A stretch of 64,000 nucleotides of DNA from Desulfobaculum xiamenense. GTDB taxonomy: Bacteria; Desulfobacterota; Desulfovibrionia; Desulfovibrionales; Desulfovibrionaceae. The notes below the pieces were generated by a model. That model was not told the DNA's origin and ran no database searches. It saw only the letters and a program-made list of their open reading frames with translations. Location of the stretch: NCBI RefSeq assembly GCF_011927665.1, contig NZ_JAATJA010000005.1, positions 62,001 through 126,000 of the forward strand, read 5' to 3'. The position numbers and the translations under genes were made by a program. Positions 17,851 to 27,169 of the stretch are shown here, in pieces (positions within the stretch are counted from its first letter, which is position 1; every line of letters starts with the position of its first letter).

Positions 17851-18801
17851 ATGTCATTACCGCAATTCAATCCCGTACTTATCGGGCTCCTCCTGCTGCT
17901 TGCCCTGCATATGACAGCGGCCCTCACCGGCCTCGGCGCGTTCTCCATCGCCGTGTTCAGCGAATATGCGGCCGGTGCCCGCAAGAAGGTCCTCTACAAG
18001 AAATTCGCCCAACAGATCAGCCAGCTGGGCGTGATGTTCCTGTTCTACCTGCTGGTCGCGGTCTGCGGCAGCCTTGCCGTGTTCCACTTCCAGTTTCCCG
18101 AATACCTGAAGCCGTGGCTCGCCAACCCCATGCTGGCGCTGCCCGCCATGGCCGCCCTCGGCTGCACCGTGCTCTTCGGCTGCATCTACGCATTCAGCTG
18201 GAAGGGATCGCGCAACGCACCGGCCCTGCACATATTCTGGGGCGCTCTCGCCGCGCTATGCGGCATGCTCATGCTCGCGGCATCGCTCAGCGTGAAGATC
18301 ATGGTCCTCATCCAGAGCCCGGAGCAGGCCGCCGAGGCCAACGTCTGGCAGCTCATCCCGCGCGGCGTGTCCTCGCTGTTCTTCGCGCCGCTCTTCGTGC
18401 AGACCATCCTGCTCTCGCTTTCCTGCGCCAGCGCCCTCGGCCTTGTGTGGCTGCTCATGCGCCGCAACCGCGACGACTGGGGACGCGACTACTACACCTT
18501 CGCCGCGCGCTGCTGCGCCAAGTGGGCGCTCTTGGGCACCGTGGCGACAACCCTCGCGCAGGGCTGGATGTACTGGATCGTGCAGCCGCTGGCGGCCAAC
18601 ACGCCCCGCGAGGCGCTTCTGCCCTTCTTAAGCGGCGGCGGTGCTGTCTGCGCCCTTACGGCCTGCGCGCTGTGGACCATCGTCATCCGCTCGCAGACGC
18701 CCATGCGCAACAAATTTTCCATGCTCTGCGGCGTGGTGCTGCTGATCATGGCGCTAGCCGGTTTCTCGGCTGTAAACGCCATGATCTTCTTCCCCGCCTA
18801 A
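17851..18801 (+). CDS. Polytopic membrane protein of unknown function
   Basis: A 316-residue protein with about eight hydrophobic helices and few soluble loops. A histidine lies in the first helix (LLLALHMTAALTG). Further His, Cys and Met residues in helices leave room for a cofactor, but no motif identifies one. The start at 17851 is preceded by AAGGAG about ten bases upstream. The gene is flanked by its own strong terminator and stands alone. I do not recognise the family; a respiratory-chain or transport role cannot be supported from sequence. Confidence 0.8.
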   Translation: MSLPQFNPVLIGLLLLLALHMTAALTGLGAFSIAVFSEYAAGARKKVLYKKFAQQISQLGVMFLFYLLVAVCGSLAVFHFQFPEYLKPWLANPMLALPAMAALGCTVLFGCIYAFSWKGSRNAPALHIFWGALAALCGMLMLAASLSVKIMVLIQSPEQAAEANVWQLIPRGVSSLFFAPLFVQTILLSLSCASALGLVWLLMRRNRDDWGRDYYTFAARCCAKWALLGTVATTLAQGWMYWIVQPLAANTPREALLPFLSGGGAVCALTACALWTIVIRSQTPMRNKFSMLCGVVLLIMALAGFSAVNAMIFFPA

Positions 18802-18825
18802 CACGCACCTTCTCCATGACAACAC

Positions 18826-18863
18826 AAGGCCCGCAGTTCCAGGAACTGCGGGCCTTCTTCTTT
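18826..18863 (+). terminator. Rho-independent terminator
   Basis: An inverted repeat of 15 bases each side (AAGGCCCGCAGTTCC and complement) with TTCTTCTTT after it, 25 bases behind the membrane-protein gene. Confidence 0.8.
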
Positions 18864-18899
18864 GCGCCAGCCAAATGCCCATGCCGATACCTCCGGACG

Positions 18900-18934
18900 T
18901 AAAAAAGGGCCGGAGCGGTAATCCGCCCCGGCCC
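18900..18934 (-). terminator. Terminator of the chemotaxis operon
   Basis: On the minus strand a GGGCCGG-containing stem closes over TTA-type loop bases and is followed by six T residues, about 30 bases after the cheA stop. Confidence 0.75.
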
Positions 18935-18963
18935 CGATCATTCGGATTCGCGCGTGTCCGGCG

Positions 18964-21867
18964 CTAGGAACTGGTGCGCATGGACATGCGGTAGATTTCA
19001 TGCGGATCGAGAATGAGCACCACGGAGCCGTCACCCATAATGGTCGCTCCGGAGATGCCCTCCTTCTCCCCGAGGTAGTCGCCAAGCGGCTTGATGACGA
19101 TTTCCTGCCGTTCGAGCAGACTGTCAACGATAAGCCCGAGGCGGCGGTTGCCATCCTGAATGACCACGATGGGCAACTGCTGGCGTTCCTCCTCGCCGTC
19201 GGATTCGATCTCGAGGATTTCCGCCAATTCGAGAATGCCGAGCACCTCGCCGCGCATGGTCACGGCCTTGCGATTGTTGACCTCGGTCAGGCGCTTTGCG
19301 TCAAGCTTCGTCGTCTCGGACACGGCTTCGAGCGGAATGGCGTAAACCTGCCCGCCCACGGTAACCATGAGCGCGTCGATGATGGCCAGCGTCAGCGGCA
19401 GGGACAGCGTGAAACGAGTCCCCTTGCCGACCTCGGTATGCACGTTGATGGAACCCTTGAGGTTCTTGATGTTGGTCTTGACCACGTCCATGCCGACGCC
19501 ACGGCCGGAGATGTCCGTGATCTTTTCAGCGCCGGAGAAGCCGGGGGCGAAGATGAGTTCGATGGCCTGCTGATCGTCGAGGCTCTTGGCCTCGTCAGCG
19601 GTGATGATGCCCTTCTTCACACCCACTTCGCGCATGCGCTGGGGGTCGATGCCGCGTCCGTCGTCCTCGACCTCGATGTTCACCGAGTTGCCGGCGTGGT
19701 AGGCGCGCAGCCACACCCGACCGGTCTCAGCCTTCTTCTGTTCGAGACGGACCTCCGGCGGTTCGAGGCCGTGGTCCACGGAATTTCGGATAAGATGGAC
19801 GAGCGGATCGCCGATTTCCTCGATGACGCTCTTGTCCAGCTCGGTCTCTTCGCCTTCGGTGATCAGCTCCACGGCCTTCTGGCTCTTGCGCGACAGGTCG
19901 CGGACAAGGCGCGGGAAGCGCGTGAACACGGTCTTCACCGGCACCATGCGCACCTTCATGATCGTATCCTGAAGGTCGTCGGAAATGCGGGCCATGGCGT
20001 AGGTCGTTTCCGTCAGACTGGATGCGACCTCCTGAATGTCGAGATGCTCGCCGCCCTCGTCGAGATGCCGTGCAAGCATCGCGAAGCGGTTGCGGTTGAT
20101 GATCAGCTCGCCGATGAGATTCATGAGATGGTCGAGCTTCTCGTGATCGACGCGGATGGTCGAGGAGACCTTGGGCTTGTGGGCCTGCTTGGCCGCCGCA
20201 TCGCCACGCGCGGCAGCTGCGGCGGAACGAGCGGCCGAACCGCCTTCCTCGGCCGGCTCCTCCTCGTCCCCCTCCTCGGATTCGGGACGGGCTGCACGAG
20301 CCGCCGCAGGGCGCGGGGCGGCTGGCGCGGGCTTCAGCACCGGCTTCGGTTCAGGCTCGATCACGGGCTCCGGCTCCACCACAGGCTCCGGCTCGACGAC
20401 AGGTTCGACCTCAACAGCGGGCTCGACCTCGGCAGCGGGCTGTACATCGCCCCCGGCCACAGCCGCTGCCGCATCGGCGGCGGCGGACACCAGTTCTTCT
20501 GCCGGGCCACTGCCTTCGAGGGTGGCGATGACGGCATCGAGCTGGTCGGTAAGGATGGAGCACTCCTGACGCAGAATGTCATGCATCAGGGAAAAATCGA
20601 GGTCGGACTTGCGGGCCTGATCGACGAGATCGGCCGTGCGCTTGGCGTTCAGCTTGATCTCGTCGAACCCCATGTAGCCCGACGAATTCTGCACAGTCAC
20701 CAGCGAACGGTACAGCGCATCCACATAGCTCGTCTGCGAGGCGTCCTTGCCTATTTCCTCCAAAGAGAGGTCGATGGCCGCCATCTGCTGCTGGACAGTG
20801 GCGATGAAAATCTTGACGTCTTCATCGTCCACAGCGGGAGTGGACGAAGCTGCAGCCTCGACCTCCGGCTCCGCGACAGGCGCGACAGCGGCCGCCGGAG
20901 CAGACTGCGCCGGCGCTACGGAGCCATCGTCTCCCGCGACGGTACCGGTCTCCACCGCGTGATGCAGGCTGGCGACCAGCCCACGGATATCCACGGGCAC
21001 GACCTCGGACGTCTCGGGGTTCACACTGGAAATGAGACTCTCGATGGCATCCACCACGTGCAGCAGCAGATCCACAAGGGGCTGGCTCACCTGCATCTCG
21101 CCCCTGCGGACGATGTTGAGCAGGGTCTCGGCCTCGTGCGTCAGCGCGTTCAACTCCGCGAATCCGACGATGCCACTGTTGCCCTTGAGGTTGTGGTAGT
21201 AGCGGAAGATGTCGTTGATGGTTTCCTCGGGAGCGTCCGCCTTTTCGAGACCGAGCAGCGATTCGTTAAGATTCTGCACGATCTCGCGGGCCTCTTCGAG
21301 AAAGTCGTCGAGGTGCTCGCGGGCCGCGACGGTCAGCTTGTAGGGCTGCGCCACGAATGGCTCCAGTTCCTCTTCGGCTGCGGGTGCTGGCTCCGCCGCC
21401 TTCGGCGCGGCCTCGGCACTCGGCGCAGCCGCAGGCTTGGGCGCGGGTTTGGGCGCACCACCTGCGGCGGAACCGGCAACAAGCAGCGAATCCAGCGTCT
21501 CCACGACACCGGAAATGTCCACATCCCCTTCGCCGCCTTCGCTTTCGAGATTGTCGATCATCGTCCGCAGAAGGTCCGTAGCCGTCAGGATGACGTCCAT
21601 GATTTCGGAGGTGACCACCATCTTGCCCTTGCGCAGTTCGTCCATGACGTTTTCCGCACGATGGGCGAGCATGTTGATGGTATTCAGCCCGAGGAAGCCC
21701 GACGCCCCCTTGAGGGAATGCATGGGCCTGAAGATTTCGTTCAGGAGGTCCAGATTCTCGGGGTTGTTCTCCAGCTCCAGCAGGTTCGGCTCAATGGTTT
21801 CGAGATGCTCTTTGGCCTCTATGATGAAATCCGAGAAAATTTCAGGATCCATGAACTCCTGACTCAT
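18964..21867 (-). CDS. cheA: Chemotaxis histidine kinase CheA with three HPt-type domains
   Basis: A 967-residue CheA. HPt1 (residues 5-115) has phospho-acceptor H50 in MHSLKGAS; HPt2 (about 176-290) has H225 in YHNLKGNS; a third HPt-like domain (about 349-460) reads LVTVQNSSGYMG at the same place, with Val390 for His and Gln393 for Lys, so it cannot accept phosphate. Ala/Pro/Glu linkers separate the units. Then come the dimerisation helices (near 570-640), the HATPase with N-box NSVDHG, DDGRGI and GRGVGMDVV, and a C-terminal CheW-like regulatory domain (about 830-967). No receiver domain is fused; the separate CheY lies 86 bp upstream. Last gene of the operon. Confidence 0.95.
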   Translation of the reverse strand: MSQEFMDPEIFSDFIIEAKEHLETIEPNLLELENNPENLDLLNEIFRPMHSLKGASGFLGLNTINMLAHRAENVMDELRKGKMVVTSEIMDVILTATDLLRTMIDNLESEGGEGDVDISGVVETLDSLLVAGSAAGGAPKPAPKPAAAPSAEAAPKAAEPAPAAEEELEPFVAQPYKLTVAAREHLDDFLEEAREIVQNLNESLLGLEKADAPEETINDIFRYYHNLKGNSGIVGFAELNALTHEAETLLNIVRRGEMQVSQPLVDLLLHVVDAIESLISSVNPETSEVVPVDIRGLVASLHHAVETGTVAGDDGSVAPAQSAPAAAVAPVAEPEVEAAASSTPAVDDEDVKIFIATVQQQMAAIDLSLEEIGKDASQTSYVDALYRSLVTVQNSSGYMGFDEIKLNAKRTADLVDQARKSDLDFSLMHDILRQECSILTDQLDAVIATLEGSGPAEELVSAAADAAAAVAGGDVQPAAEVEPAVEVEPVVEPEPVVEPEPVIEPEPKPVLKPAPAAPRPAAARAARPESEEGDEEEPAEEGGSAARSAAAAARGDAAAKQAHKPKVSSTIRVDHEKLDHLMNLIGELIINRNRFAMLARHLDEGGEHLDIQEVASSLTETTYAMARISDDLQDTIMKVRMVPVKTVFTRFPRLVRDLSRKSQKAVELITEGEETELDKSVIEEIGDPLVHLIRNSVDHGLEPPEVRLEQKKAETGRVWLRAYHAGNSVNIEVEDDGRGIDPQRMREVGVKKGIITADEAKSLDDQQAIELIFAPGFSGAEKITDISGRGVGMDVVKTNIKNLKGSINVHTEVGKGTRFTLSLPLTLAIIDALMVTVGGQVYAIPLEAVSETTKLDAKRLTEVNNRKAVTMRGEVLGILELAEILEIESDGEEERQQLPIVVIQDGNRRLGLIVDSLLERQEIVIKPLGDYLGEKEGISGATIMGDGSVVLILDPHEIYRMSMRTSS

Positions 21868-21953
21868 CGCCCTACCTCAAAAGTTCGGCAACCCGGTCCC
21901 AAAGGGACATACCGGGCACCCGTTGGATACGAGTCCGACGCCGGCGCGACGGA

Positions 21954-22325
21954 CTAGGCGCCCAAAAGCATCTTAACGTTCTTGACCATCGAGTCGGGCT
22001 GCGCAGGCTTAACCATGTACAGGTTGGCACCCAGATTCAAACCGGTCTGGATATCCTTGTCCTGTCCCTCGGTGGAGAGCACGACGATCGGCACATCGCG
22101 GTACATGTCCTGCTCGCGCACGGTCTTGATGAACGTGAAGCCATCCATGCGGGGCATGTTCACATCAGAGATGATGAGATCAACCTGCTCCGACGAGTAC
22201 AGCTTCTCCAGCCCGTCCAGCCCGTCCTCGGCGGTGGTCACCTTGAAGCCTTCCTTCTTCATGATGAAGGCCACGAGGTTCCTTACCGTCTTGGAATCGT
22301 CCACAATCAGAATATGTTTAGACAT
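21954..22325 (-). CDS. cheY: CheY-type single-domain response regulator
   Basis: A 123-residue receiver domain with the full active site: acidic pair D9/D10, phospho-acceptor D54 in LIISDVNMP, the switch Ser/Thr in VVLSTEG and the lysine in MVKPAQ. No output domain. It sits between cheW and cheA and is the natural phosphate receiver for this CheA; whether it acts at the flagellar motor or on another output is not shown. The phosphatase would be the unlinked CheX. Confidence 0.93.
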   Translation of the reverse strand: MSKHILIVDDSKTVRNLVAFIMKKEGFKVTTAEDGLDGLEKLYSSEQVDLIISDVNMPRMDGFTFIKTVREQDMYRDVPIVVLSTEGQDKDIQTGLNLGANLYMVKPAQPDSMVKNVKMLLGA

Positions 22326-22334
22326 TTTCTCTCC

Positions 22335-23015
22335 CTATCCCTTAAGAACCTTGTCCACGATGCGATCAACCGAAAGAATGCCCACCAGTCTCTCGCCCTC
22401 GGCCTTGAGCAATCCGGCCACAAACTCGACGTTTCCGCCCAGATGCGACTCCACACCCCAGTCGATCTCCTTCTGCTGCGCACGGTACATCGTCTTCACG
22501 GTCTCGATCAGAAGCCCAACCTGCAACCCCTTGCGGCGGCAGACGACGATAAACCGACAGTCCGCCTCGCCACCGGGAATGCCCATCAGCTTGCCGGTCA
22601 TGATGAGCGGCGTCACCCGACCGCGAAGATTGACGATACCGCTGATGAAGCTCGGCGCGGCCGGGAGCTTCGTCGGGGTCACATACTTGATGACCTCCTG
22701 CACGGTATCGATGGGGACCGTGAATTCCTGCCCCCCCAGCGTGAAGGCCACCAACTGGATGGAGGACTCGGTCATGAGCCGCCCCATCAGGTCCGGCTCG
22801 TCCGGCTCGTCCGCAGTATCCGCAGCCCGGGCCGGGGCGGAGAATCCGGGCGCGGCCTGCACCCGCGCGGGATGCGGCAGGGCGGCCTGCGCGTCGGCGC
22901 CGTCGCCATGGCCCAGATACTTCCGCAGGAAAGCCTGTTCGGCCTCGGTAAGCTCGGCCCCCTGATTCTCGGGCAGGAAGTTCTTTTCCAGGAAGTATTC
23001 CTCAGGCGTTTTCAT
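22335..23015 (-). CDS. cheW: CheW-like coupling protein with N-terminal extension
   Basis: A 226-residue adaptor. The CheW SH3-like domain occupies about residues 82-226 (QLVAFTLGGQEFTVPIDTVQEV, GIVNLRGRVTPLI). About 80 residues precede it: a charged helical segment (LTEAEQAFLRKYLG) and a Pro/Ala linker, absent from ordinary CheW. The ATG start at 23015 overlaps the 3' end of parA by 14 bases; a TTG two codons earlier is possible. The extension may contact ParA or the HEAT protein of the same operon, which is a guess. Confidence 0.88.
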   Translation of the reverse strand: MKTPEEYFLEKNFLPENQGAELTEAEQAFLRKYLGHGDGADAQAALPHPARVQAAPGFSAPARAADTADEPDEPDLMGRLMTESSIQLVAFTLGGQEFTVPIDTVQEVIKYVTPTKLPAAPSFISGIVNLRGRVTPLIMTGKLMGIPGGEADCRFIVVCRRKGLQVGLLIETVKTMYRAQQKEIDWGVESHLGGNVEFVAGLLKAEGERLVGILSVDRIVDKVLKG

Positions 23016-23784
23016 GAGCAATGATCTCTTTGGCTAACAGGGAATATTCTATGGCACCTCGGGACTTCTCGTCGATCTCGTAGATGACCTTGCCCTTGGC
23101 GCTCGCCTCGCGAAAATTCGTATCAAGATTGATGACCGTCTCGAACATCTTGTCGCCGAGCTTCTTCCTCAGAAGGTTCAGAACCCTCCTGCACGCGCCC
23201 GCCCGCCGATCGAACATCGTCGGCAAGGCCCGGAACCGGATGGGCTGGGGCAACACCCGGTTCAGCGTGCGGATCGTGTCAAAGATCAGTCGGAGTCCGT
23301 GCAACGCAAGGAAATCGGTCTGAATGGGTATGATGACCAGATCCGATGCCACCAGCGCGTTGACAAGCAGCACTCCCACATGCGGCGGGCAATCCAGGAC
23401 GATGTAGTCATAGTCCTCGGGCAGGAGTTCAAGGGCCTCCTTAAAGATCGCTCCGCGTCCGGGCCGCGACTTCAGGTCCATCTCCAGTTCGGAGAGCCGT
23501 ATGCTCGCCGCCGCGAAATCGAACCCCGGCACCTCCTCGCGATTGAGAACCCGCGTCCACAATTCGGGAAGCGCGTCCTTCTCGGCGTAGAAGATGTCCA
23601 GCACGGTATGCGTCAGATCCTCGGGATAGTGCGCAAGGTGTATGGATGCGCACGCATGGGGGTCGAGGTCCATGACCACGGTCCGCTTCCCGAGCCTGTG
23701 CAGCGCCGCGCCGAGACTGAGCGCCGTCGTTGTCTTTCCCACGCCGCCCTTCTGGTTTGCGACGGCGAGAACCTTGATGCCCAA
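23002..23784 (-). CDS. ParA/Soj-family ATPase of the chemotaxis operon
   Basis: A 260-residue ParA-type ATPase with a deviant Walker A (NQKGGVGKTT), the DLDPHA switch and the LDCPPHVG motif. I place the start at the TTG at 23784 because GAGGG lies seven bases upstream and the protein then begins MGIKVLAVANQKGG, as usual for the family; ATG codons at 23820 and 23829 lack a ribosome site. Relatives in chemotaxis operons (ParC of Vibrio, PpfA of Rhodobacter) position signalling arrays or clusters at poles or along the nucleoid, and that is the likely role here. Confidence 0.85.
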   Translation of the reverse strand: MGIKVLAVANQKGGVGKTTTALSLGAALHRLGKRTVVMDLDPHACASIHLAHYPEDLTHTVLDIFYAEKDALPELWTRVLNREEVPGFDFAAASIRLSELEMDLKSRPGRGAIFKEALELLPEDYDYIVLDCPPHVGVLLVNALVASDLVIIPIQTDFLALHGLRLIFDTIRTLNRVLPQPIRFRALPTMFDRRAGACRRVLNLLRKKLGDKMFETVINLDTNFREASAKGKVIYEIDEKSRGAIEYSLLAKEIIAHENA

Positions 23785-23868
23785 CGTCTTTCCCTCGTCA
23801 TGTGAGCGCCCTTCCCGCATGGGGCGCATGGTGCGTGAGAGCGGGACGAATCAGCGAAGGCACCACCG

Positions 23869-24261
23869 CTAGACGGACTTGCCGATGAAGCTCCTCAAGG
23901 CCTGCAAATCGTCATAGTCCACGTCCAGAAACCGAATGCCGTGCTTGTATCTCGTAAGGGGCATGATGTCCTGCACGCGGACCACCTCGGCAATCGCCTG
24001 CAGGTACTGCCCCGCATCACTTTCAAAGACCTTGAAGAATCCGGGATGAAACTTGTTGAGGCTCGGAATGTATATCTTCACCTGCAACTTGTCGCCTTCC
24101 TGAAACTTCCGTCCGCACTCAACACTCATACCGCCCGCGCTGATGTCCGCGCAGCAGACCTCATGCTTCGGCTGCCGTGCGAGCGGAAAACGAAATTCCC
24201 TGAGTTCCACCCGAAAGTTCTTGGGCAGCCGAGTTTCCTGTCGCCTGTCATTCGAAGTCAT
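23869..24261 (-). CDS. PilZ-domain protein
   Basis: A 130-residue single-domain PilZ protein. The c-di-GMP binding signature is intact: R7-QET-R11 (RxxxR) near the N-terminus and DISAGG at about residue 41. The ATG at 24261 has GGAGG twelve bases upstream; a TTG start immediately after that GGAGG would be too close. Located between cheR and parA, it offers a direct route for cyclic-di-GMP to influence this chemotaxis pathway (inference). Confidence 0.88.
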   Translation of the reverse strand: MTSNDRRQETRLPKNFRVELREFRFPLARQPKHEVCCADISAGGMSVECGRKFQEGDKLQVKIYIPSLNKFHPGFFKVFESDAGQYLQAIAEVVRVQDIMPLTRYKHGIRFLDVDYDDLQALRSFIGKSV

Positions 24262-24309
24262 CGCGGCTTGCAACCTCCTGAATTCCGTCGCCCGCGGGCG
24301 AGCCGTGAA

Positions 24310-25185
24310 CTAGACCTTCTGGTAGATGATCGCTCCGGAATGATGCACGGGTTTGAACGCTCTGGTGATGTTATGCAGTGACTCCGAGTGGCCGATGAAC
24401 AGATACCCCCCCGGAAGCAGATTGTCATAGAACGAACTGATGACGTTCTTCTTCATCGCGTCATCGAAATAGATGATGACGTTACGGCAGAAGACGATGT
24501 CCGAACGCTCCACGCGCTTGAGCTGCATGCGGTCGCTCAGGTTGATCTGCCCGAAGGTGATGAGCTTCTTCAGATCGGCCTTCACCTTGAACTTGCCGCC
24601 CTCCTCTTCGAAGTAGCGGGGGATGATCTCCGGCGGCGTGGTGCGCAACGCATACTCCGTGTACTCTCCACGACGCGCCGAGGCCAGAACCGCCTCCGAA
24701 AGGTCGTTGGCCGTGATGCGGATGTCCCACTGGCCGATTTCGGAGCGCAACACCTCGTGCAACTGGATGGCCATGGTGTACGGCTCCTCGCCCGTGGAAC
24801 ATCCCGCGGACCAGATGCGAATGCGCTTCTCGCCCTTGCGACGTTTCGCGTCCACCATCTCGCCAAGCACATTGTCCTGAAAGACCTTGAGCTGCGGCGG
24901 ATTGCGGAAGAAGCTCGTCTCGTTTGTCGTCACGACCTCGAAGAGCTTGTTCAGCTCCTGCCGGCGCTGCGCGTCGTACTGCAAATAGTAGTAATACTCG
25001 CCGAACGACTTGAGGTTCAGATGCTTGAGCCGGTTGCGCAGGCGGTTTTCAAGCAGATACTTGCGGTTGTCCGCGATGTAGATGCCGCACTTGTCGTAGA
25101 TGAAATCGCGCAGCTGCTTGAACTCGTCATCACCGATGGTGAATTCCTTGCCGAGGGAAATAGTCTTGGAGAAGAGTGAAGACAT
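24310..25185 (-). CDS. cheR: Chemoreceptor methyltransferase CheR
   Basis: A 291-residue SAM-dependent glutamate O-methyltransferase. The N-terminal helical domain (FKQLRDFIYDKCGIYI, NRLKHLNL) is followed by the Rossmann domain with the SAM motif RIWSAGCSTGEEPYTMA near residue 120, the FFRNPPQ segment and the FCRNVIIYF motif near residue 230. It starts one base before the stop region of the HEAT-repeat gene (no gap). No methyl-accepting chemoreceptor is encoded in the window, so targets are elsewhere. Confidence 0.95.
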   Translation of the reverse strand: MSSLFSKTISLGKEFTIGDDEFKQLRDFIYDKCGIYIADNRKYLLENRLRNRLKHLNLKSFGEYYYYLQYDAQRRQELNKLFEVVTTNETSFFRNPPQLKVFQDNVLGEMVDAKRRKGEKRIRIWSAGCSTGEEPYTMAIQLHEVLRSEIGQWDIRITANDLSEAVLASARRGEYTEYALRTTPPEIIPRYFEEEGGKFKVKADLKKLITFGQINLSDRMQLKRVERSDIVFCRNVIIYFDDAMKKNVISSFYDNLLPGGYLFIGHSESLHNITRAFKPVHHSGAIIYQKV

Positions 25186-27114
25186 CTATCGCTCCTCCTC
25201 TTCCTGTTCCCCCTGAATCCTTTCGAGTGCCTCTTCGGCAGCCGCGGCCAACTCCGGGTTATCCGAGTTGACAACGTTCAACAGCGCGCGGAATGCCATC
25301 TTGCCGCCGATGGAGCCGAGGGCCTCCACCGCCTTGATCTGCACCAGCGGGGAATCCACATCGAGCAACTCCACGAGGCGGACAATGGCCTCGGAGGCCT
25401 GCCGCCTGCCAAGGGCCTCGATGGCGCGCACCCGCACCCAGTCGTCCTCGTCGTCGAGCGCGCCCATGAGGTGTGGCACGATGGCCCTGTCCTCGCAGCT
25501 GCCCATGAGATCAACCACGGCGAGGCGAACCTCGCGGTTCTCGTCGCGCATGCGGCTTTCGATGACGGGCAGCCACTCGACTAGCTCGACGCACAACTCG
25601 GAGAAGGACTCCAGCGCCACCTTGCGGATGTCGGGGATTTCATCCTCAAGCGCCAGCTTGATCTCCTCAATGTACGCGCCGATGTCGAGCTTGCCCATTG
25701 CGTAGACAGCCATGAGCCGATGAATGGGTTCCGGGCTGCGGAATAGCGTGCGGAACCGCTCGCCCATCTCCGGACCGCCGACGTTGACGCACGCGTCGAG
25801 CGCGGCTTCCTTCACGTCGTCGTAGGGATGCTCAAGGAACGAGAAAAGTGTGTCGCCCGTGCCGGGATCTTTGAGCACGTTTCCGAAATAGGCCAATGCG
25901 CCCTTGAGCACGGTGCCGTCGTTGTGCCGCGCGAGGACGTCGAGGAAGAACTCCTTGACCGCCGCGCCGCAGTTGGACAGGGCCAGGATCAGCGCGCGCT
26001 GGACATCGCGCTCGCAATCCCAGAACGCTTCGCTCATCACGCCGCAGACCTCATCTCCGGGGATGCGTCCAAGCGCGTTGACCGCGACAAGGGCAAGCCC
26101 GTTGTCTCCACTGTGCAGGGCATTGCGAAGCGCGGGGCTGTGGCCGATGGTGGCCAGCGCGCTGACGGCAGATTCGAGGCGTTCCGGCTCACGCTCGCCA
26201 TCCATCTGCGCGGCGAGACGAAGGACCTCCTCCGAGGCCTTGGCTCCACCCACGTGACCGAGGCCGAGAATGGCGGCGTCCTGAATGTCCTCTTCCTCGT
26301 CATGGATGGCCACGAGCAGGTATTCGCGGAACTTCTCGCGCTCCCGCTCGGAGAGCAGCGTCAGTGACTTGCCCCCGAGGATGTTCACAATGGCCTTGAC
26401 GATCTTGTTGCGCAGCGCCGTGGGCGAGGTCTCCAGATGGACGAGCAGCATGGGTACGGCCTTCACGTTGCCCATCTCGCCAAGTGCCTCGACGATCATG
26501 GACGCCACGAGGTCCGAGCTTTTGCTCATGGCCTTGGCCAGCGCCCCAATGGAACTATCGTCGCGCACCTTGGCCAGGGCCTCGATGACCGCGAACTGGA
26601 TCCACTCCTCGTCGTTGAGGGCCTGGTTGAGGTACTTCGCCCCGGCCTTCATCTGCAGCTCGCCAAGACTCACCGCGGCCTGATAGCGCACGTTGACCTC
26701 GGGGTCCTTCAGCAGCAGCTCACCCAGCGGCGGCACCGCCTGAGGGCTGTTGCTGGAACCGAGAATGTCCGACACGAAGATGCGCACGTCGGCGTCCTCG
26801 TCGTGCAGAAGCTTGACCAACGAAGGCATGGCCTGGTTGCCGATCTCCCGCAGGATGTCCATGGACAGATTGCGCACCGGAGCTTCGTCCGAGCGCAACA
26901 GCGGAATGACGGCATCTGCGGTCTCCACGCCGCCGAGCTTGCGCAGCGCCATGTCCGCCGCTTCCTGCAACCCCAGATTGTCCGAGAGCAGGAGCTGCGC
27001 GAGTGCGGGAATGGCCTCCCTGCACTGATGCTCCCCGGCGAGAAATGCGGCCTCGCGCTTCTCGTCGATCTCGCCCGATTTCAGGACCTTGGCAATCTCC
27101 TTGCAGTTCTCCAT
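25186..27114 (-). CDS. HEAT-repeat scaffold protein of the chemotaxis operon
   Basis: A 642-residue protein made almost entirely of HEAT-like helical repeats of about 31 residues, for example AVIPLLRSDEAPVRNLSMDILREIG and ALDDEDDWVRVRAIEALGRRQA, with an acidic C-terminus (GEQEEEER). No catalytic motif or membrane segment is seen. Start at 27114 (MENCKEI) with GGGAG upstream. Such solenoids are protein-binding scaffolds; its place between cheB and cheR suggests it binds signalling proteins of this pathway. Similar genes occur in some deltaproteobacterial che operons (recollection, not checked). Confidence 0.85.
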   Translation of the reverse strand: MENCKEIAKVLKSGEIDEKREAAFLAGEHQCREAIPALAQLLLSDNLGLQEAADMALRKLGGVETADAVIPLLRSDEAPVRNLSMDILREIGNQAMPSLVKLLHDEDADVRIFVSDILGSSNSPQAVPPLGELLLKDPEVNVRYQAAVSLGELQMKAGAKYLNQALNDEEWIQFAVIEALAKVRDDSSIGALAKAMSKSSDLVASMIVEALGEMGNVKAVPMLLVHLETSPTALRNKIVKAIVNILGGKSLTLLSEREREKFREYLLVAIHDEEEDIQDAAILGLGHVGGAKASEEVLRLAAQMDGEREPERLESAVSALATIGHSPALRNALHSGDNGLALVAVNALGRIPGDEVCGVMSEAFWDCERDVQRALILALSNCGAAVKEFFLDVLARHNDGTVLKGALAYFGNVLKDPGTGDTLFSFLEHPYDDVKEAALDACVNVGGPEMGERFRTLFRSPEPIHRLMAVYAMGKLDIGAYIEEIKLALEDEIPDIRKVALESFSELCVELVEWLPVIESRMRDENREVRLAVVDLMGSCEDRAIVPHLMGALDDEDDWVRVRAIEALGRRQASEAIVRLVELLDVDSPLVQIKAVEALGSIGGKMAFRALLNVVNSDNPELAAAAEEALERIQGEQEEEER

Positions 27115-27169
27115 CGCTCTCCCATCCTTGCGTCGTTCGCCCGGACAGATGTCCGGCACGGCATATGGG

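Noticed and set aside
19000-21957. 985-codon plus-strand frame opposite cheA
   Set aside because: Fully antisense to cheA, with Gly/His/Asp/Val-rich low-information sequence; cheA carries all kinase motifs.
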